Source: IOR16 sp963521065
Lineage (GTDB): Bacteria > Bacillota > Clostridia > Peptostreptococcales > Anaerovoracaceae
Direction of reading: 5' to 3'
Assembly: GCA_963521065.1 (NCBI GenBank)
Contig: CAUQTI010000002.1
Coordinates: 62,001-126,000, forward strand
DNA length: 64,000 bases
A program made the translations under genes and the position numbers. The notes under the pieces were generated by a model, which saw only the letters and a program-made list of their open reading frames with translations, did no database searches and was not told the origin of the DNA. How positions within the stretch are numbered: the first letter of the stretch is position 1; each line of letters starts with the position of its first letter. Of this stretch, positions 51,134 to 59,928 are shown one piece after another.

Positions 51134-51592
51134 TTATTCTCCATCCTCTTCGTCTTGCTCGTGGAGATGCTCGTCCTCTGAAGCATTCGGATCATAACCT
51201 TTTAAGCCTTCATATTCCAATCCGTTTTTTTGTGCATAATCATAAATCGCCGCTTTAATTGCCTGCTCAGATAATACAGAACAATGAATCTTAGGTCCAG
51301 GTAATCCACCAAGCTCTTTCAATACATCTTTATTTGTAATTTCCAAAGCTTCATCCAACGTTTTCCCAATAATCATCTCTGTCGCCATACTAGAAGAAGC
51401 AATGGCAGAGCCGCAGCCAAAGGTTTTGAATTTTGCATCTACGATTACGTCATTTTCAACTTTTAACGAGATTTTCATCATATCCCCGCAAACAGGGCTT
51501 CCATAAGTACCAACCCCATCCGCCTCTTCAATTTCGCCGACATTTTTTGGGTTCATAAAAAGGTCCATGACCTTGTCATTATACATTGCCAT
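51134..51592 (-). CDS. nifU: Iron-sulfur cluster scaffold protein, NifU/IscU-like
   Basis: 152 aa. MYNDKVMDLFMNPKNVGEIEEADG, then PVCGDMMKISLKV, FKTFGCGSAIASSS and KIHCSVLSEQAI carry the three Cys and the Asp used to assemble Fe-S clusters. A C-terminal acidic tail (NASEDEHLHEQDEEDGE) is extra. It is the second gene of nifS-nifU-mnmA. The symbol is by common use; it may serve sulfur transfer. Confidence 0.92.
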   Translation of the reverse strand: MAMYNDKVMDLFMNPKNVGEIEEADGVGTYGSPVCGDMMKISLKVENDVIVDAKFKTFGCGSAIASSSMATEMIIGKTLDEALEITNKDVLKELGGLPGPKIHCSVLSEQAIKAAIYDYAQKNGLEYEGLKGYDPNASEDEHLHEQDEEDGE

Positions 51593-51597
51593 ATTAT

Positions 51598-52767
51598 TTA
51601 CCAGCCTTTCTCGCTAGAAACTGAAGAAATCATTCTCAGCTTCTTCACAATCTCAATCAAATTTTCTACAGTGTAGTCCAATTCTTCCTTCGTTGTAAAA
51701 TCGCCTAACGAAAAGCGAAGGGAACCATGTATTTTTTCGACCGGAATGTTCAAGGCTGATAATACATGAGACGGAACCAGCGAAGCAGAAGAACAAGCAG
51801 AACCGGTCGAAATGCAAATCCCTTTCATATCCAGTAAAATCAGCAGTGATTCTCCTTCGATATAATTAAAGGTAAGGTTTACATTTCCTGGATGACGGTA
51901 TTTCATTCCTCCGTTTACATCAACATCCGGAATCTTTGTTGTCACTTCTTTTATAAAATAATCTCTTAATTCTGACAAGCGTGCAATGTGCTCAGAAAGT
52001 CCTTCATGTGCTAATTCTGCGGCTTTACCAAACCCCACAATATTAGGAACGCTCTCGGTTCCTGCACGTTTTTTAAACTCCTGCGCACCTCCATGAATCA
52101 GTCCTGGAAGTGTGATGCCTTTTCGAATATATAAAGCACCAATTCCTTTTGGTCCATATATTTTATGAGCAGATAAAGACATCATATCAATGCCGAGATC
52201 CTTAACGTCGATTTCAATATTGCCTAGTGCCTGCACTGCATCTGTATGAAACCAAATTCCGTGTTTCTTTGCAATTGCCGCAGCCTCTTTAATCGGTTGA
52301 ACCGCCCCCATCTCATTATTGATGAACATGATGCTGATTAAGATTGTTTTGTCGGTAATCGCCGCTTCTAGTTCAGAAAGATTAATTCTTCCATCGCTAT
52401 CCACACCTAAATAGGTCACTTCAAAACCTTGCTTCTCTAAGTACTTGCAGGTATGCAAAACGGCATGGTGTTCAATCGCAGTTGTAATAATGTGATTGCC
52501 CTTGCTCTTTTTTGCTTTGGCAGTACTAATCAAGGCCCAGTTATCAGATTCCGAACCGCAAGAAGTAAAAATAACTTCCTTCTCGTCCGCGCCAATCAGA
52601 CGGGCAACTTGTCCTCTTGCCTTGTTGATTGCTTCTTTCGAATCTGCGCCTATTTCATATAAACTTGACGGATTTCCAAACTTTTCAGTAAAGTATGGAA
52701 TCATTTCGTCAAGAACTTCTTTTTTTACAGGTGTGGTAGCGGCATAATCCAAATATATTTTTCGCAT
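51598..52767 (-). CDS. nifS: Cysteine desulfurase, NifS/IscS-like
   Basis: 389 aa. KIYLDYAATTP is the N-terminal signature; the PLP Lys is in SLSAHKIYGPKGIGALY, and the catalytic Cys in ISTGSACSSASLVPS. It liberates sulfur from Cys for Fe-S clusters and tRNA thiolation. ATG 52767 has AGGAGAGG upstream. The nifS-nifU-mnmA order is common in Clostridia. No iscR is visible upstream. Confidence 0.95.
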   Translation of the reverse strand: MRKIYLDYAATTPVKKEVLDEMIPYFTEKFGNPSSLYEIGADSKEAINKARGQVARLIGADEKEVIFTSCGSESDNWALISTAKAKKSKGNHIITTAIEHHAVLHTCKYLEKQGFEVTYLGVDSDGRINLSELEAAITDKTILISIMFINNEMGAVQPIKEAAAIAKKHGIWFHTDAVQALGNIEIDVKDLGIDMMSLSAHKIYGPKGIGALYIRKGITLPGLIHGGAQEFKKRAGTESVPNIVGFGKAAELAHEGLSEHIARLSELRDYFIKEVTTKIPDVDVNGGMKYRHPGNVNLTFNYIEGESLLILLDMKGICISTGSACSSASLVPSHVLSALNIPVEKIHGSLRFSLGDFTTKEELDYTVENLIEIVKKLRMISSVSSEKGW

Positions 52768-52880
52768 TGCCACCTCTCCTTTCAAATCAAATATATAGTT
52801 TCCCTATATGCAATACTTATATATTATACCAATAAATTTGAAAAGATAAACACAATTTTTTGGGATTATGCTAAAAAGAA

Positions 52881-53357
52881 TTAATTTTCTTCACAATCTG
52901 TCAATATCGGTTCGAATTCAGAGAGCTTTGCTTCTCCGTCAATGGTTTTTAGTACAATAAAATAATCTCCCTGAGAAATATAATCTTCACTCATTCCTTT
53001 CATGTACCACTTTAAGTTTACCTCAAAGGATTGGTAGTGAAATAAACGCATTTTTCTTTCAATGGATTTCATCTCCATTTTCTGTACCATATCCAGCTGG
53101 CTCGGATCCGCATCTCGAAGCGCAGTAATATCCTCACCAAGCAGCGGCTGCGTTTCAATTTTTTGCAGCTGGCTTTGTGCCTTTTCAAATGATAGTTCAC
53201 CATAATATGCTTGCTGTAGAATGCTTGTCCTTTTTTCAATCAACTTACGGACATTTATAGACTCTGATTGACTCCCAAACCCTGAAAAAATGCTAATTAG
53301 AAGTACCGCAACACAAGGAATGATGATAAATTTACAGCGTTGGTACAAAATAGACAC
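52881..53357 (-). CDS. Exported or membrane-anchored protein of unknown function
   Basis: 158 aa. A hydrophobic N-terminal segment (about residues 9-27) may be an uncleaved signal or anchor. The extracytoplasmic part is charged and helical (INVRKLIEKRTSILQQAYYGELSFEKAQSQLQKIE), then a second half with MEMKSIERKMRLFHYQSFEVNLKWYMKGMSEDYISQGDY. No family recognised. It lies between nifS and a DUF896 gene, with a terminator between it and the latter. Confidence 0.65.
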   Translation of the reverse strand: MSILYQRCKFIIIPCVAVLLISIFSGFGSQSESINVRKLIEKRTSILQQAYYGELSFEKAQSQLQKIETQPLLGEDITALRDADPSQLDMVQKMEMKSIERKMRLFHYQSFEVNLKWYMKGMSEDYISQGDYFIVLKTIDGEAKLSEFEPILTDCEEN

Positions 53358-53402
53358 CTCTTTTCGTTTATAAATAAAAGATTATTGTATACCTACACTA
53401 TA

Positions 53403-53450
53403 AAAGAAAAGCAGCGAGAAAATTGTTTCTTTTCGCTGCTTTTCTTTTTT
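53403..53450 (-). terminator. Terminator after the DUF896 gene, possibly bidirectional
   Basis: AAAAGCAGCGA (53407-53417) pairs with TCGCTGCTTTT (53433-53443). The - strand runs into TTTTCTTTT; the + strand has a long T run after the hairpin. Confidence 0.75.
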
Positions 53451-53453
53451 TTT

Positions 53454-53672
53454 TTAATTCTTTTCTTTGCCTTTTTCGACTCTTTTATTTTCATCCTCTA
53501 TATCTTCTACAAATTCGATGTTTTCTAATTGCTGTTTAAAACGATTTCGAAAATCTGCTAAAAATTCTTTTCGTAAGATGGCTTGCTCACTTTTTTCAGT
53601 TTCATTCAAGCCTTCGTTTTTAGATTTTTTCGCCAGAAAATTGATGCGGTCTATTTTTTCCTTCTCAAGCAT
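53454..53672 (-). CDS. DUF896 domain protein
   Basis: 72 aa. EKIDRINFLAKKSKNEGLNETEKSEQAILRKEFLADFRNRFKQQLENIEFV fits the YnzC/DUF896 family, a small helical protein widespread in Firmicutes; in Bacillus it is under SOS (yneA operon neighbour) control. An acidic tail follows. It lies away from the YneA-like gene here. Shine-Dalgarno site GAGAGGAAAG. Confidence 0.85.
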   Translation of the reverse strand: MLEKEKIDRINFLAKKSKNEGLNETEKSEQAILRKEFLADFRNRFKQQLENIEFVEDIEDENKRVEKGKEKN

Positions 53673-53850
53673 ATCTGTTATTCTTTCCTCTCATTATAAT
53701 ATAGATAAACCGTTGTAGTCCTATTAGCGACAAGCTTCCTATTCTTTTATTATAATCAAGAAGCAAATCTTTTACAATAAAAAAGATTGTGTGCAAATCT
53801 GTTTCGGTACATCGCCTACCCTCCACTACTCTAAAACTGGAATATTCCAT

Positions 53851-53909
53851 AAAAAAAGAACTCTTTTTTGAAAAACCTTGCAAAGTAAAGTTTTGAAAAG
53901 AGTTCTTTT
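53851..53909 (-). terminator. Terminator of spo0A
   Basis: AAAAGAACTCTTTT (53854-53867) pairs perfectly with AAAAGAGTTCTTTT (53896-53909). On the - strand a T run (53851-53857) ends the structure. Confidence 0.8.
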
Positions 53910-53942
53910 AAATTCAATCTAAATATAATTGCAAGAAGAAAT

Positions 53943-54746
53943 CTAACTTACCTTTCTTTCTAATCTCAACTTATCTGCAATGATTGCGATAAATTCAGAA
54001 TTGGTGGGTTTGCCTTTATCATTATGTACTGTATATCCAAACAAGTTATTTAAGGTTTCAATTTTACCTCTGTTCCACGCGACTTCAATCGCATGTCGAA
54101 TCGCTCTTTCGACTCGGCTTGGTGTTGTATTATTCATTTTCGCAATTGCCGGATACAGTTCTTTCGTTACTGCACTTAGCAAATCCATATCATTCACAAC
54201 CATCGTAATGGCATCGCGTAAATATTGGTATCCTTTAATATGTGCAGGTACTCCGACTTCATGGATCATATTTGTAATATCCATTTCTAAATCAATTGTT
54301 TTCGCTTCTTCCCTTTTAATAATGGCTCTTGCTGAATTGCTGCGGTTCCCGCTGCCAGCCGTTGCTTTTTCTAATCCAGATAATTGATTGATACGTTTCG
54401 CTAAAATGGTAAGGTCAAAAGGCTTTACCACATAATATTCCGCTCCCAAATGAATTGCTTTTTGTGTAATGGACTCCTGTCCAACCGCAGAAAGCATAAT
54501 TACCTTTGGAAACGTTTCCAAATCCATGCTGTTTAATCGTTCTAAAACCCCTAATCCGTCTAAGTAAGGCATAATCATGTCCAAAATCAGAACATCTGGT
54601 TTTTCTTTTACCACGGCATCTACGGTTTGGATCCCATCATGAGCGGTAAAGACAATCTCCATATTCTGCTGTGCATCAAAGAAGTCCGTTAATATCTCAC
54701 AGAAATCCTTGTTGTCATCGGCGATGCCTACTTTGATTTTTGTCAT
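53943..54746 (-). CDS. spo0A: Sporulation transcription factor Spo0A
   Basis: 267 aa. The N-terminal receiver domain has the acidic pocket (GIADDNKDF), the phosphoacceptor in VLILDMIMPYLDG and the Lys in VVKPFD. The C-terminal DNA-binding domain starts near IDLEMDITNMIHEVGVPAHIKGYQYLRDAI and includes TTPSRVERAIRHAIEVAWNRG. ATG 54746 gives MTKIKVGIADD and AGGGGGA is 7 nt upstream. It lies downstream of spoIVB on the same strand, the usual order. Confidence 0.97.
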   Translation of the reverse strand: MTKIKVGIADDNKDFCEILTDFFDAQQNMEIVFTAHDGIQTVDAVVKEKPDVLILDMIMPYLDGLGVLERLNSMDLETFPKVIMLSAVGQESITQKAIHLGAEYYVVKPFDLTILAKRINQLSGLEKATAGSGNRSNSARAIIKREEAKTIDLEMDITNMIHEVGVPAHIKGYQYLRDAITMVVNDMDLLSAVTKELYPAIAKMNNTTPSRVERAIRHAIEVAWNRGKIETLNNLFGYTVHNDKGKPTNSEFIAIIADKLRLERKVS

Positions 54747-54814
54747 AAACATTTCCCCCTTTTATCTTCTTTTTAATAAGAATTTTATGTTTATTCAAAC
54801 AATTTTCTAACTAA

Positions 54815-54843
54815 AGTATAATGAAATTTATCCTATTTTGCAA
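54815..54843 (-). promoter_or_regulatory. SigA-type promoter of spo0A
   Basis: On the - strand TTGCAA (54838-54843) and TATACT (54815-54820) are separated by 17 bp, about 70 bp before the spo0A start. Confidence 0.65.
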
Positions 54844-54892
54844 TAGCATTTGGAAATTCGCTGTCATTTTTTACCTACAATCCACGATGTAT

Positions 54893-54901
54893 TTCGACAA
54901 A
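54893..54901 (-). promoter_or_regulatory. Candidate Spo0A-binding site (0A box)
   Basis: TTTGTCGAA on the - strand is a perfect match to the 0A box core TTTGTCRAA, between spoIVB and spo0A. It lies upstream of the SigA-like promoter and suits autoregulation. Confidence 0.65.
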
Positions 54902-54909
54902 GTATGACA

Positions 54910-56052
54910 TTAGTTCGAGGCCGCCTCTTCTTGTTCGATTTTTTCCGATTGTTTCAACATCCATTCGATAAAAATCCCGTATCCTCTCTCCGGGTCATTT
55001 ACGAACACATGAGTTACCGCACCGATTATTTTGTTATCCTGTATAATCGGACTTCCGCTCATACCTTGCACAATTCCGCCACTTTTCTCCAATAAACGTT
55101 TATCGGTAACTCGAATAATCATACTCTTTGTATCCGGGGTAGACTGGCGATTTATTTTTTCTATACTAACACTATATTTTTCAACCTTATTTCCATCCAA
55201 AGTGCTTAAGATATAGGCTGGTCCTCTGTGTACCTGATCCTGATATCCGACAGCAATTGGTTTTGAAAAAATAGGGTTTTCTACTGCATGGTACAGGTAA
55301 CCAAAGATACCAAAATCGCTGTTGCTTTTTAGGATTCCCAAGGGGGCATCCGCTTCGTAAAAAATACCTCTGATCTCACCAGGCTCTCCTGCTTTTCCCT
55401 GCTTTACTGATTCAACCTTAGAGTCCACCAGCTCGCCTTTTGCTACAGAAAGGACATCACCTGTATCCGGATCTGTGATTGCATGTCCCAGGGCGCCAAA
55501 TATATTTTTTTCCGGGTCGTAAAAGGTCATGGTTCCCAGCCCCGCAGTTTTATCCCGTACCCAAACACCCATTTTATACGTATTATCTTCTGCCGATAGC
55601 ACAGGGTTTAAATAAATAACCTTTGTTTCCCCTTTTCTCATAATTTTGAGACGGACTTTTTCTTTTACTTTATTTATTTTGTTTTGCACCTCTTTTGCAT
55701 TGTTGACGGTTTCTCCATTGATTGTGAGGACACTGTCACCAATTTGCAATCCTGCTTTTAAGCCAGGGTTTATGCTTTTCCCGTCCGGGGTATTAATCTC
55801 TTCCAAGCCAACGACCAATACCCCTTTTACATCCATCTTGACACCAACAGACTGCCCGCCCGGAAGAAGTACTTTCTCGCTTACGATTCCAACGGCAGTT
55901 TGCTCTGAGGGCAATTCACTGATTTTGGTATTTTCGTGAAAAAAAGAATCATTTTTATAAAACCCAGTATACCAAATACCAAAAAAAGCCCATAAAATAA
56001 TACTGGTTCCTATAAAACCATAAAGAAATTTACGAACGGCTACTTTATTCAT
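54910..56052 (-). CDS. spoIVB: SpoIVB peptidase (stage IV sporulation protein B)
   Basis: 380 aa. A membrane anchor at about residues 9-27 is followed by a PDZ domain (KAGLQIGDSVLTINGETVNNAKEV) and the S55 serine protease part, with the catalytic His in ALGHAITD and Ser in VQGMSGSPIIQ. In Bacillus it is secreted from the forespore and signals SigK activation by cleaving SpoIVFA. ATG 56052 has GAGGGGG upstream. It precedes spo0A and follows a BofC-like gene. Confidence 0.94.
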   Translation of the reverse strand: MNKVAVRKFLYGFIGTSIILWAFFGIWYTGFYKNDSFFHENTKISELPSEQTAVGIVSEKVLLPGGQSVGVKMDVKGVLVVGLEEINTPDGKSINPGLKAGLQIGDSVLTINGETVNNAKEVQNKINKVKEKVRLKIMRKGETKVIYLNPVLSAEDNTYKMGVWVRDKTAGLGTMTFYDPEKNIFGALGHAITDPDTGDVLSVAKGELVDSKVESVKQGKAGEPGEIRGIFYEADAPLGILKSNSDFGIFGYLYHAVENPIFSKPIAVGYQDQVHRGPAYILSTLDGNKVEKYSVSIEKINRQSTPDTKSMIIRVTDKRLLEKSGGIVQGMSGSPIIQDNKIIGAVTHVFVNDPERGYGIFIEWMLKQSEKIEQEEAASN

Positions 56053-56063
56053 TCCCTTCCCCC

Positions 56064-56546
56064 TCAACTCTCAAAATCCTGCAAAAGTTCAATCAAGTCA
56101 TCTTCTGTCTTTTTTATAATTCCTTTTTCAAAGAGAGCTTGATCACTTTCACTTAAAAGAGAAAAAGAGATTGCCGTCGTACGCACTAAATGGCTTTCAC
56201 CATCGCTGTTAAAATAAAACACTTTAACGAGCCCATCCTCTTCACGGACCAGATAACATGGGTAATCAGCTTGAGACATAAGTGTTTCATCCTGAGCTTC
56301 TTCTTCAAGTGCTGTTTCTTTTATATCTTCCATATCTTCATTATCTGAAATAAATTTTTCGTTTTCTGTTTTCTGCTCCTTTTTTACGTCTTGTTGGTAT
56401 TCCGCTACCGGCTCATTTTTTCCAGTCTCTTTTGAATTTTCCTCAGAGGGTGTCATATTCATCCATACACCAAATGCAAAAACACAAACTCCGAGCGCAA
56501 CATAAAATAGTTTTCTTTCATAAAATTTCTTTCTTTGACTAAACAT
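56064..56546 (-). CDS. BofC C-terminal domain protein
   Basis: 160 aa. A transmembrane helix at about residues 16-33 is followed by an acidic linker and a C-terminal domain from about residue 100: YPCYLVREEDGLVKVFYFN ... LLSESDQALFEKGIIKKTEDDLIELLQDFES. This pattern resembles the BofC C-terminal domain. BofC restrains SpoIVB in Bacillus, and this gene lies directly upstream of spoIVB, 11 bp away, which supports a regulatory role. Family call is moderate; function inferred from place. Confidence 0.7.
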   Translation of the reverse strand: MFSQRKKFYERKLFYVALGVCVFAFGVWMNMTPSEENSKETGKNEPVAEYQQDVKKEQKTENEKFISDNEDMEDIKETALEEEAQDETLMSQADYPCYLVREEDGLVKVFYFNSDGESHLVRTTAISFSLLSESDQALFEKGIIKKTEDDLIELLQDFES

Positions 56547-56599
56547 TACTATCACCTCAAGTGATATTTTTGGCAATTTAGCGCAATCCTATACAAAAA

Positions 56600-57319
56600 T
56601 CACTCGACATATATGTAATTTTTTAATTTTTCAAAGGTTTTTTCTCCGATTCCCTTTACATTTTTCAATTCTTCAATGCTTTTGAATGCACCGTACTGTT
56701 TTCGATATTCTAAAATGCGTTCTGCAGTGGACGGCCCGACTCCTTTCAGTGTCTGAAGTGCTTGACTGTTTGCTTGGTTTAAATTAACCATATCTGTTTT
56801 CGTGCTTGTTACACCTACATTTGTTTTTGTATTTGTTACGCCTTCTCCCGACGTTTTCGAGACACTATTTGCACTATCAGCGGAAGATACGGCCTCTTCC
56901 TTTGTGAGAACATAAATTTTTTCACCATCGTTCAGCACTTGTGCTAAATTCAAGTTTTTTGTATCCGCATTTGCTTTTAAACCACCTGCAGAATCAATGG
57001 CTTCAAAGACACGGCTTCCTTGTGGAAGCTGTACGACACAGGGAGATACAACCGCACCACCTACATCTATAAAAATAACTGTTTCGATACCTTGCCTTTC
57101 TTCCTCGAGTACCGGATCTGATTCGCCGTCATTTGCTTGAATATCTGCATCTTCCTTTTTCTCTTGTGATATCACTTGTAAATCTGCTGCTTTATGTTGT
57201 TCTATTTTCTCTCCCAAATACATAAAAAAAGCAATTCCGATTAAAAGAACCCACGGAACTACTTTTTTTATTTTTGATAAATCGCATTTACTTTTTAAAT
57301 TGTATTTCAAAAATACCAC
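56600..57319 (-). CDS. comEA: ComEA-like helix-hairpin-helix DNA-binding protein
   Basis: 239 aa. A membrane anchor at about residues 20-40, a charged linker, then an SLBB-like domain (IFIDVGGAVVSPCVVQLPQGSRVFEAIDSAGGLK) and a Ser/Thr-rich hinge. The C-terminal tandem HhH motif is VNLNQANSQALQTLKGVGPSTAERILEYRKQYGAFKSIEELKNVKGIGEKTFEKLKNYI. ComEA binds DNA during transformation; no comEC or comEB follows, so the context for uptake is incomplete. Confidence 0.9.
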   Translation of the reverse strand: MVFLKYNLKSKCDLSKIKKVVPWVLLIGIAFFMYLGEKIEQHKAADLQVISQEKKEDADIQANDGESDPVLEEERQGIETVIFIDVGGAVVSPCVVQLPQGSRVFEAIDSAGGLKANADTKNLNLAQVLNDGEKIYVLTKEEAVSSADSANSVSKTSGEGVTNTKTNVGVTSTKTDMVNLNQANSQALQTLKGVGPSTAERILEYRKQYGAFKSIEELKNVKGIGEKTFEKLKNYIYVE

Positions 57320-57373
57320 TCCTTTTTGTAATTTTTTTACATTATATAAAAAAGGAGATTATTTGTCAATATT

Positions 57374-58081
57374 TTACATTTCAAAAATAAGAATTGGTTT
57401 TGCATCTTGTTGATTGGTGCAGTATATTTCTTTTCGCTCAATGGAAATAGATTCTTTCTCAAAAGGAAGTGGAATAAAATCTAAAAAGCATTTCAGCATA
57501 GATTCCGGATTCAAGTTTGATATGCTTCCTGCCGCAATCAGTGAAGTAAACATAATATATTTATCGTCAATATTGATCTCTTTCACTGAAAATTCATAAA
57601 TCATGTTTTTGATATCTTGCTCTATATAATTTTTCGTCTTTTTTTGCTTTTTTAAGATTAAGATTTTCTCTTGCTCTAAAAAATCCTTAATTTTATCTTC
57701 CCAATTGCAAATAGAGTCCGTATGCAGCTGCAGATCATAACGTGCATACCCAACCATGGCGGCGAGTGTTTTTTTTGAAGGAAGAAGCATACGACAGGCA
57801 ACAATCCCAATTCCCTCAGGCATAGCAATTTTCAACTTCTGCACAATAAGATCAGGCTGTTCTTCTTGTATTGTTTCAAATTCTAAATATTCTGCGGTGC
57901 TTGTATAGCCTAAGGAAAGTGGCTGTACAAAGCTCATTTTAGGATGTGGATTAAATCCTTGAGAATGTTGGAGCTTCACATCTATACGCTTAAAGCTTCT
58001 TTTAAACAGACGCAGCAAATCCAAGTGAGAGATATACTTCATATATCCTTGTTTTTGGAATTTTAATACATATCGGCTCAT
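57374..58081 (-). CDS. DUF2344 protein (TIGR03936 radical SAM-linked)
   Basis: 235 aa. RYVLKFQKQGYMKYISHLDLLRLFKRSFKRIDVKLQHSQGFNPHPKMSFVQPLSLGYTSTAEYLEFE is the characteristic N-terminal half. This domain is linked to, or fused with, the B12-binding radical SAM protein family in many bacteria. It overlaps the next gene by 4 bp. The function of the pair is unknown, possibly in rRNA or tRNA modification. Confidence 0.9.
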   Translation of the reverse strand: MSRYVLKFQKQGYMKYISHLDLLRLFKRSFKRIDVKLQHSQGFNPHPKMSFVQPLSLGYTSTAEYLEFETIQEEQPDLIVQKLKIAMPEGIGIVACRMLLPSKKTLAAMVGYARYDLQLHTDSICNWEDKIKDFLEQEKILILKKQKKTKNYIEQDIKNMIYEFSVKEINIDDKYIMFTSLIAAGSISNLNPESMLKCFLDFIPLPFEKESISIERKEIYCTNQQDAKPILIFEM

Positions 58082-59925
58082 AACGTTCCCTCCTGACTAC
58101 ATTGTGTATACTGTTTGATACCACAGCCAACACAGCCTCGTCTGCAATCTTTTGTCTGCTCGCAGCTATTTGCTTTTTCCCATTCTGAAAGGAAAAATTC
58201 TCTTGAAACACCGCAATCAATATGTTCCCATGGCAAAACGTCATCAAGGCTTCCCGCTTTAAATGCATACGAGTTATCATCAATCCCAGTTTCCTGAAAG
58301 GCCTGGAGCCATTTTTCATAATTAAAATGTTCTCTCCAGCCATCAAATTTACACCCTAATTCCCATGCGCGAATCAAAGTTTCTGCTACACGGCGGTCAC
58401 CTCTGGCAAACACGGCTTCCATATGGCTGGTTTGCGTTCCATGATAGTTGAAATTTACCCCTTTTATTTTCTTCAATTTATCACGAAGGTAAAGGTGTTT
58501 TTGAGCAAAGCTTTCCATTGTATCCTGCGCGCACCATTGAAATGGTGTATGCGCCTTTGGAACAAAATTTGAAACACTTACCGTAACATTAAAACGCCCG
58601 CGTGTACTTCGCATGCGATATGCAATATCCATAATGTTTTGAGCAATTTGGGCAATCCCGTCAAGATCCTCATAAGTTTCTGTTGGAAGCCCAACCATAA
58701 AATAAAGCTTAACGCTTGTCCACCCCAAAGAAATTGCCTGCTCCATGCTGCTGTAAATATTTGCATCTGTAATGCACTTATTGATTACATCTCGTAGCCT
58801 TTGTGTGCCTGCTTCCGGCGCAAAGGTAAGACCGGTCTTCTTATATCCTTGTATCTGCTCTAAAACCGGAAAAGAAAAAGAATCCAAGCGCAGCGAAGGG
58901 AGCGAGAGCGATACATTATTTTCTCTACATACACCCATCAAATCAGCAACCAATGGTTCAATGGTGGAATAATCACTGGTGGATAATGACAAAATAGACA
59001 TTTCTTCATAACCGGTCGAAGCAATTTGCTTTTTTGCAATATCTAAAATTTTATCCTGTGAACGTTCTCGTACGGGGCGGTAAATCATTCCCGCCTGGCA
59101 AAATCGACAGCCTCTGGTGCAGCCTCTGAAAATTTCAACCACGGCACGGTCATGTACAACCTCAGTAAGCGGTACGATATTGCTGCTTGGAAAATCAATC
59201 TCATTTAAATCTTTGACCATATTCTTTGTGATTTTGTCCGGTGCTTTTTCAAACGTTTTCTGTATTGATTGGAATACTCCGGCTTCGTCATAGACAGGCT
59301 GATAAAAAGCGGGAACATATACCCCTTGAAGCTGGCAAATCTCTTCTAAAAATTCGCGCTTGCTTCTCTTCTTTTCTTTCCACTTTTGATGAATTTCACA
59401 AATTTGTGGTAATATTTCTTCCCCATCACCAATCATAAAGAAATCAACAATTTCAGCCAGCGGCTCTGGATTGAAGGAACATGGACCACCCGCTGCAATA
59501 ATTGGGTCTGACTCGCTGCGTTCGTCGCTCTTAAAAGGGATTCCTGCCAGATCCAACATATTAATAATATTTGTAAAAGACAGCTCATATTGCAGTGTAA
59601 ATCCCAAGATATCCATCTCTTTTACAGGTGTTTTTGTTTCCAAAGTAAATAAAGGAAGCTTCTCTTGTCTCATAAGGTCTTCCATGTCAATACCAGGTGC
59701 GAAAACACGCTCGCAAAATACAGATTCAACGCGGTTTAAGATATGGTAAATTATTTGAAGCCCTAAATAGGACATTCCAATTTCATAGGTATCGGGAAAT
59801 GCAAATCCAAATCTTGTTTTTATCTTGTTTGGATCTTTTCCCACTGAATGCAGCTCTCCCCCGATGTATCGCGCAGGTTTTTCCACTTTCATCAGCAGCT
59901 TATCCAGTTGTTCTGTTAAAGTCAT
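58078..59925 (-). CDS. B12-binding domain radical SAM protein (TIGR03960 family)
   Basis: 615 aa. A cobalamin-binding-like N-terminal part leads to a radical SAM domain with the FRGCTRGCRFCQAGMIYRPVRERS cluster motif (CxxxCxxC). Additional Cys occur near the C-terminus (CGVSREFF ... CRRGCVGCGIKQYTQC), typical of this family. It is coupled to the DUF2344 gene by a 4-bp overlap. Substrate is unknown. Confidence 0.92.
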   Translation of the reverse strand: MTLTEQLDKLLMKVEKPARYIGGELHSVGKDPNKIKTRFGFAFPDTYEIGMSYLGLQIIYHILNRVESVFCERVFAPGIDMEDLMRQEKLPLFTLETKTPVKEMDILGFTLQYELSFTNIINMLDLAGIPFKSDERSESDPIIAAGGPCSFNPEPLAEIVDFFMIGDGEEILPQICEIHQKWKEKKRSKREFLEEICQLQGVYVPAFYQPVYDEAGVFQSIQKTFEKAPDKITKNMVKDLNEIDFPSSNIVPLTEVVHDRAVVEIFRGCTRGCRFCQAGMIYRPVRERSQDKILDIAKKQIASTGYEEMSILSLSTSDYSTIEPLVADLMGVCRENNVSLSLPSLRLDSFSFPVLEQIQGYKKTGLTFAPEAGTQRLRDVINKCITDANIYSSMEQAISLGWTSVKLYFMVGLPTETYEDLDGIAQIAQNIMDIAYRMRSTRGRFNVTVSVSNFVPKAHTPFQWCAQDTMESFAQKHLYLRDKLKKIKGVNFNYHGTQTSHMEAVFARGDRRVAETLIRAWELGCKFDGWREHFNYEKWLQAFQETGIDDNSYAFKAGSLDDVLPWEHIDCGVSREFFLSEWEKANSCEQTKDCRRGCVGCGIKQYTQCSQEGTL

Positions 59926-59928
59926 TGC

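Noticed and set aside
54846..54890. SigH promoter of spo0A
   Set aside because: A GTAGGTAAA-like -35 and GCGAAT -10 occur but the spacing is too short; only the SigA-like promoter and 0A box were kept.
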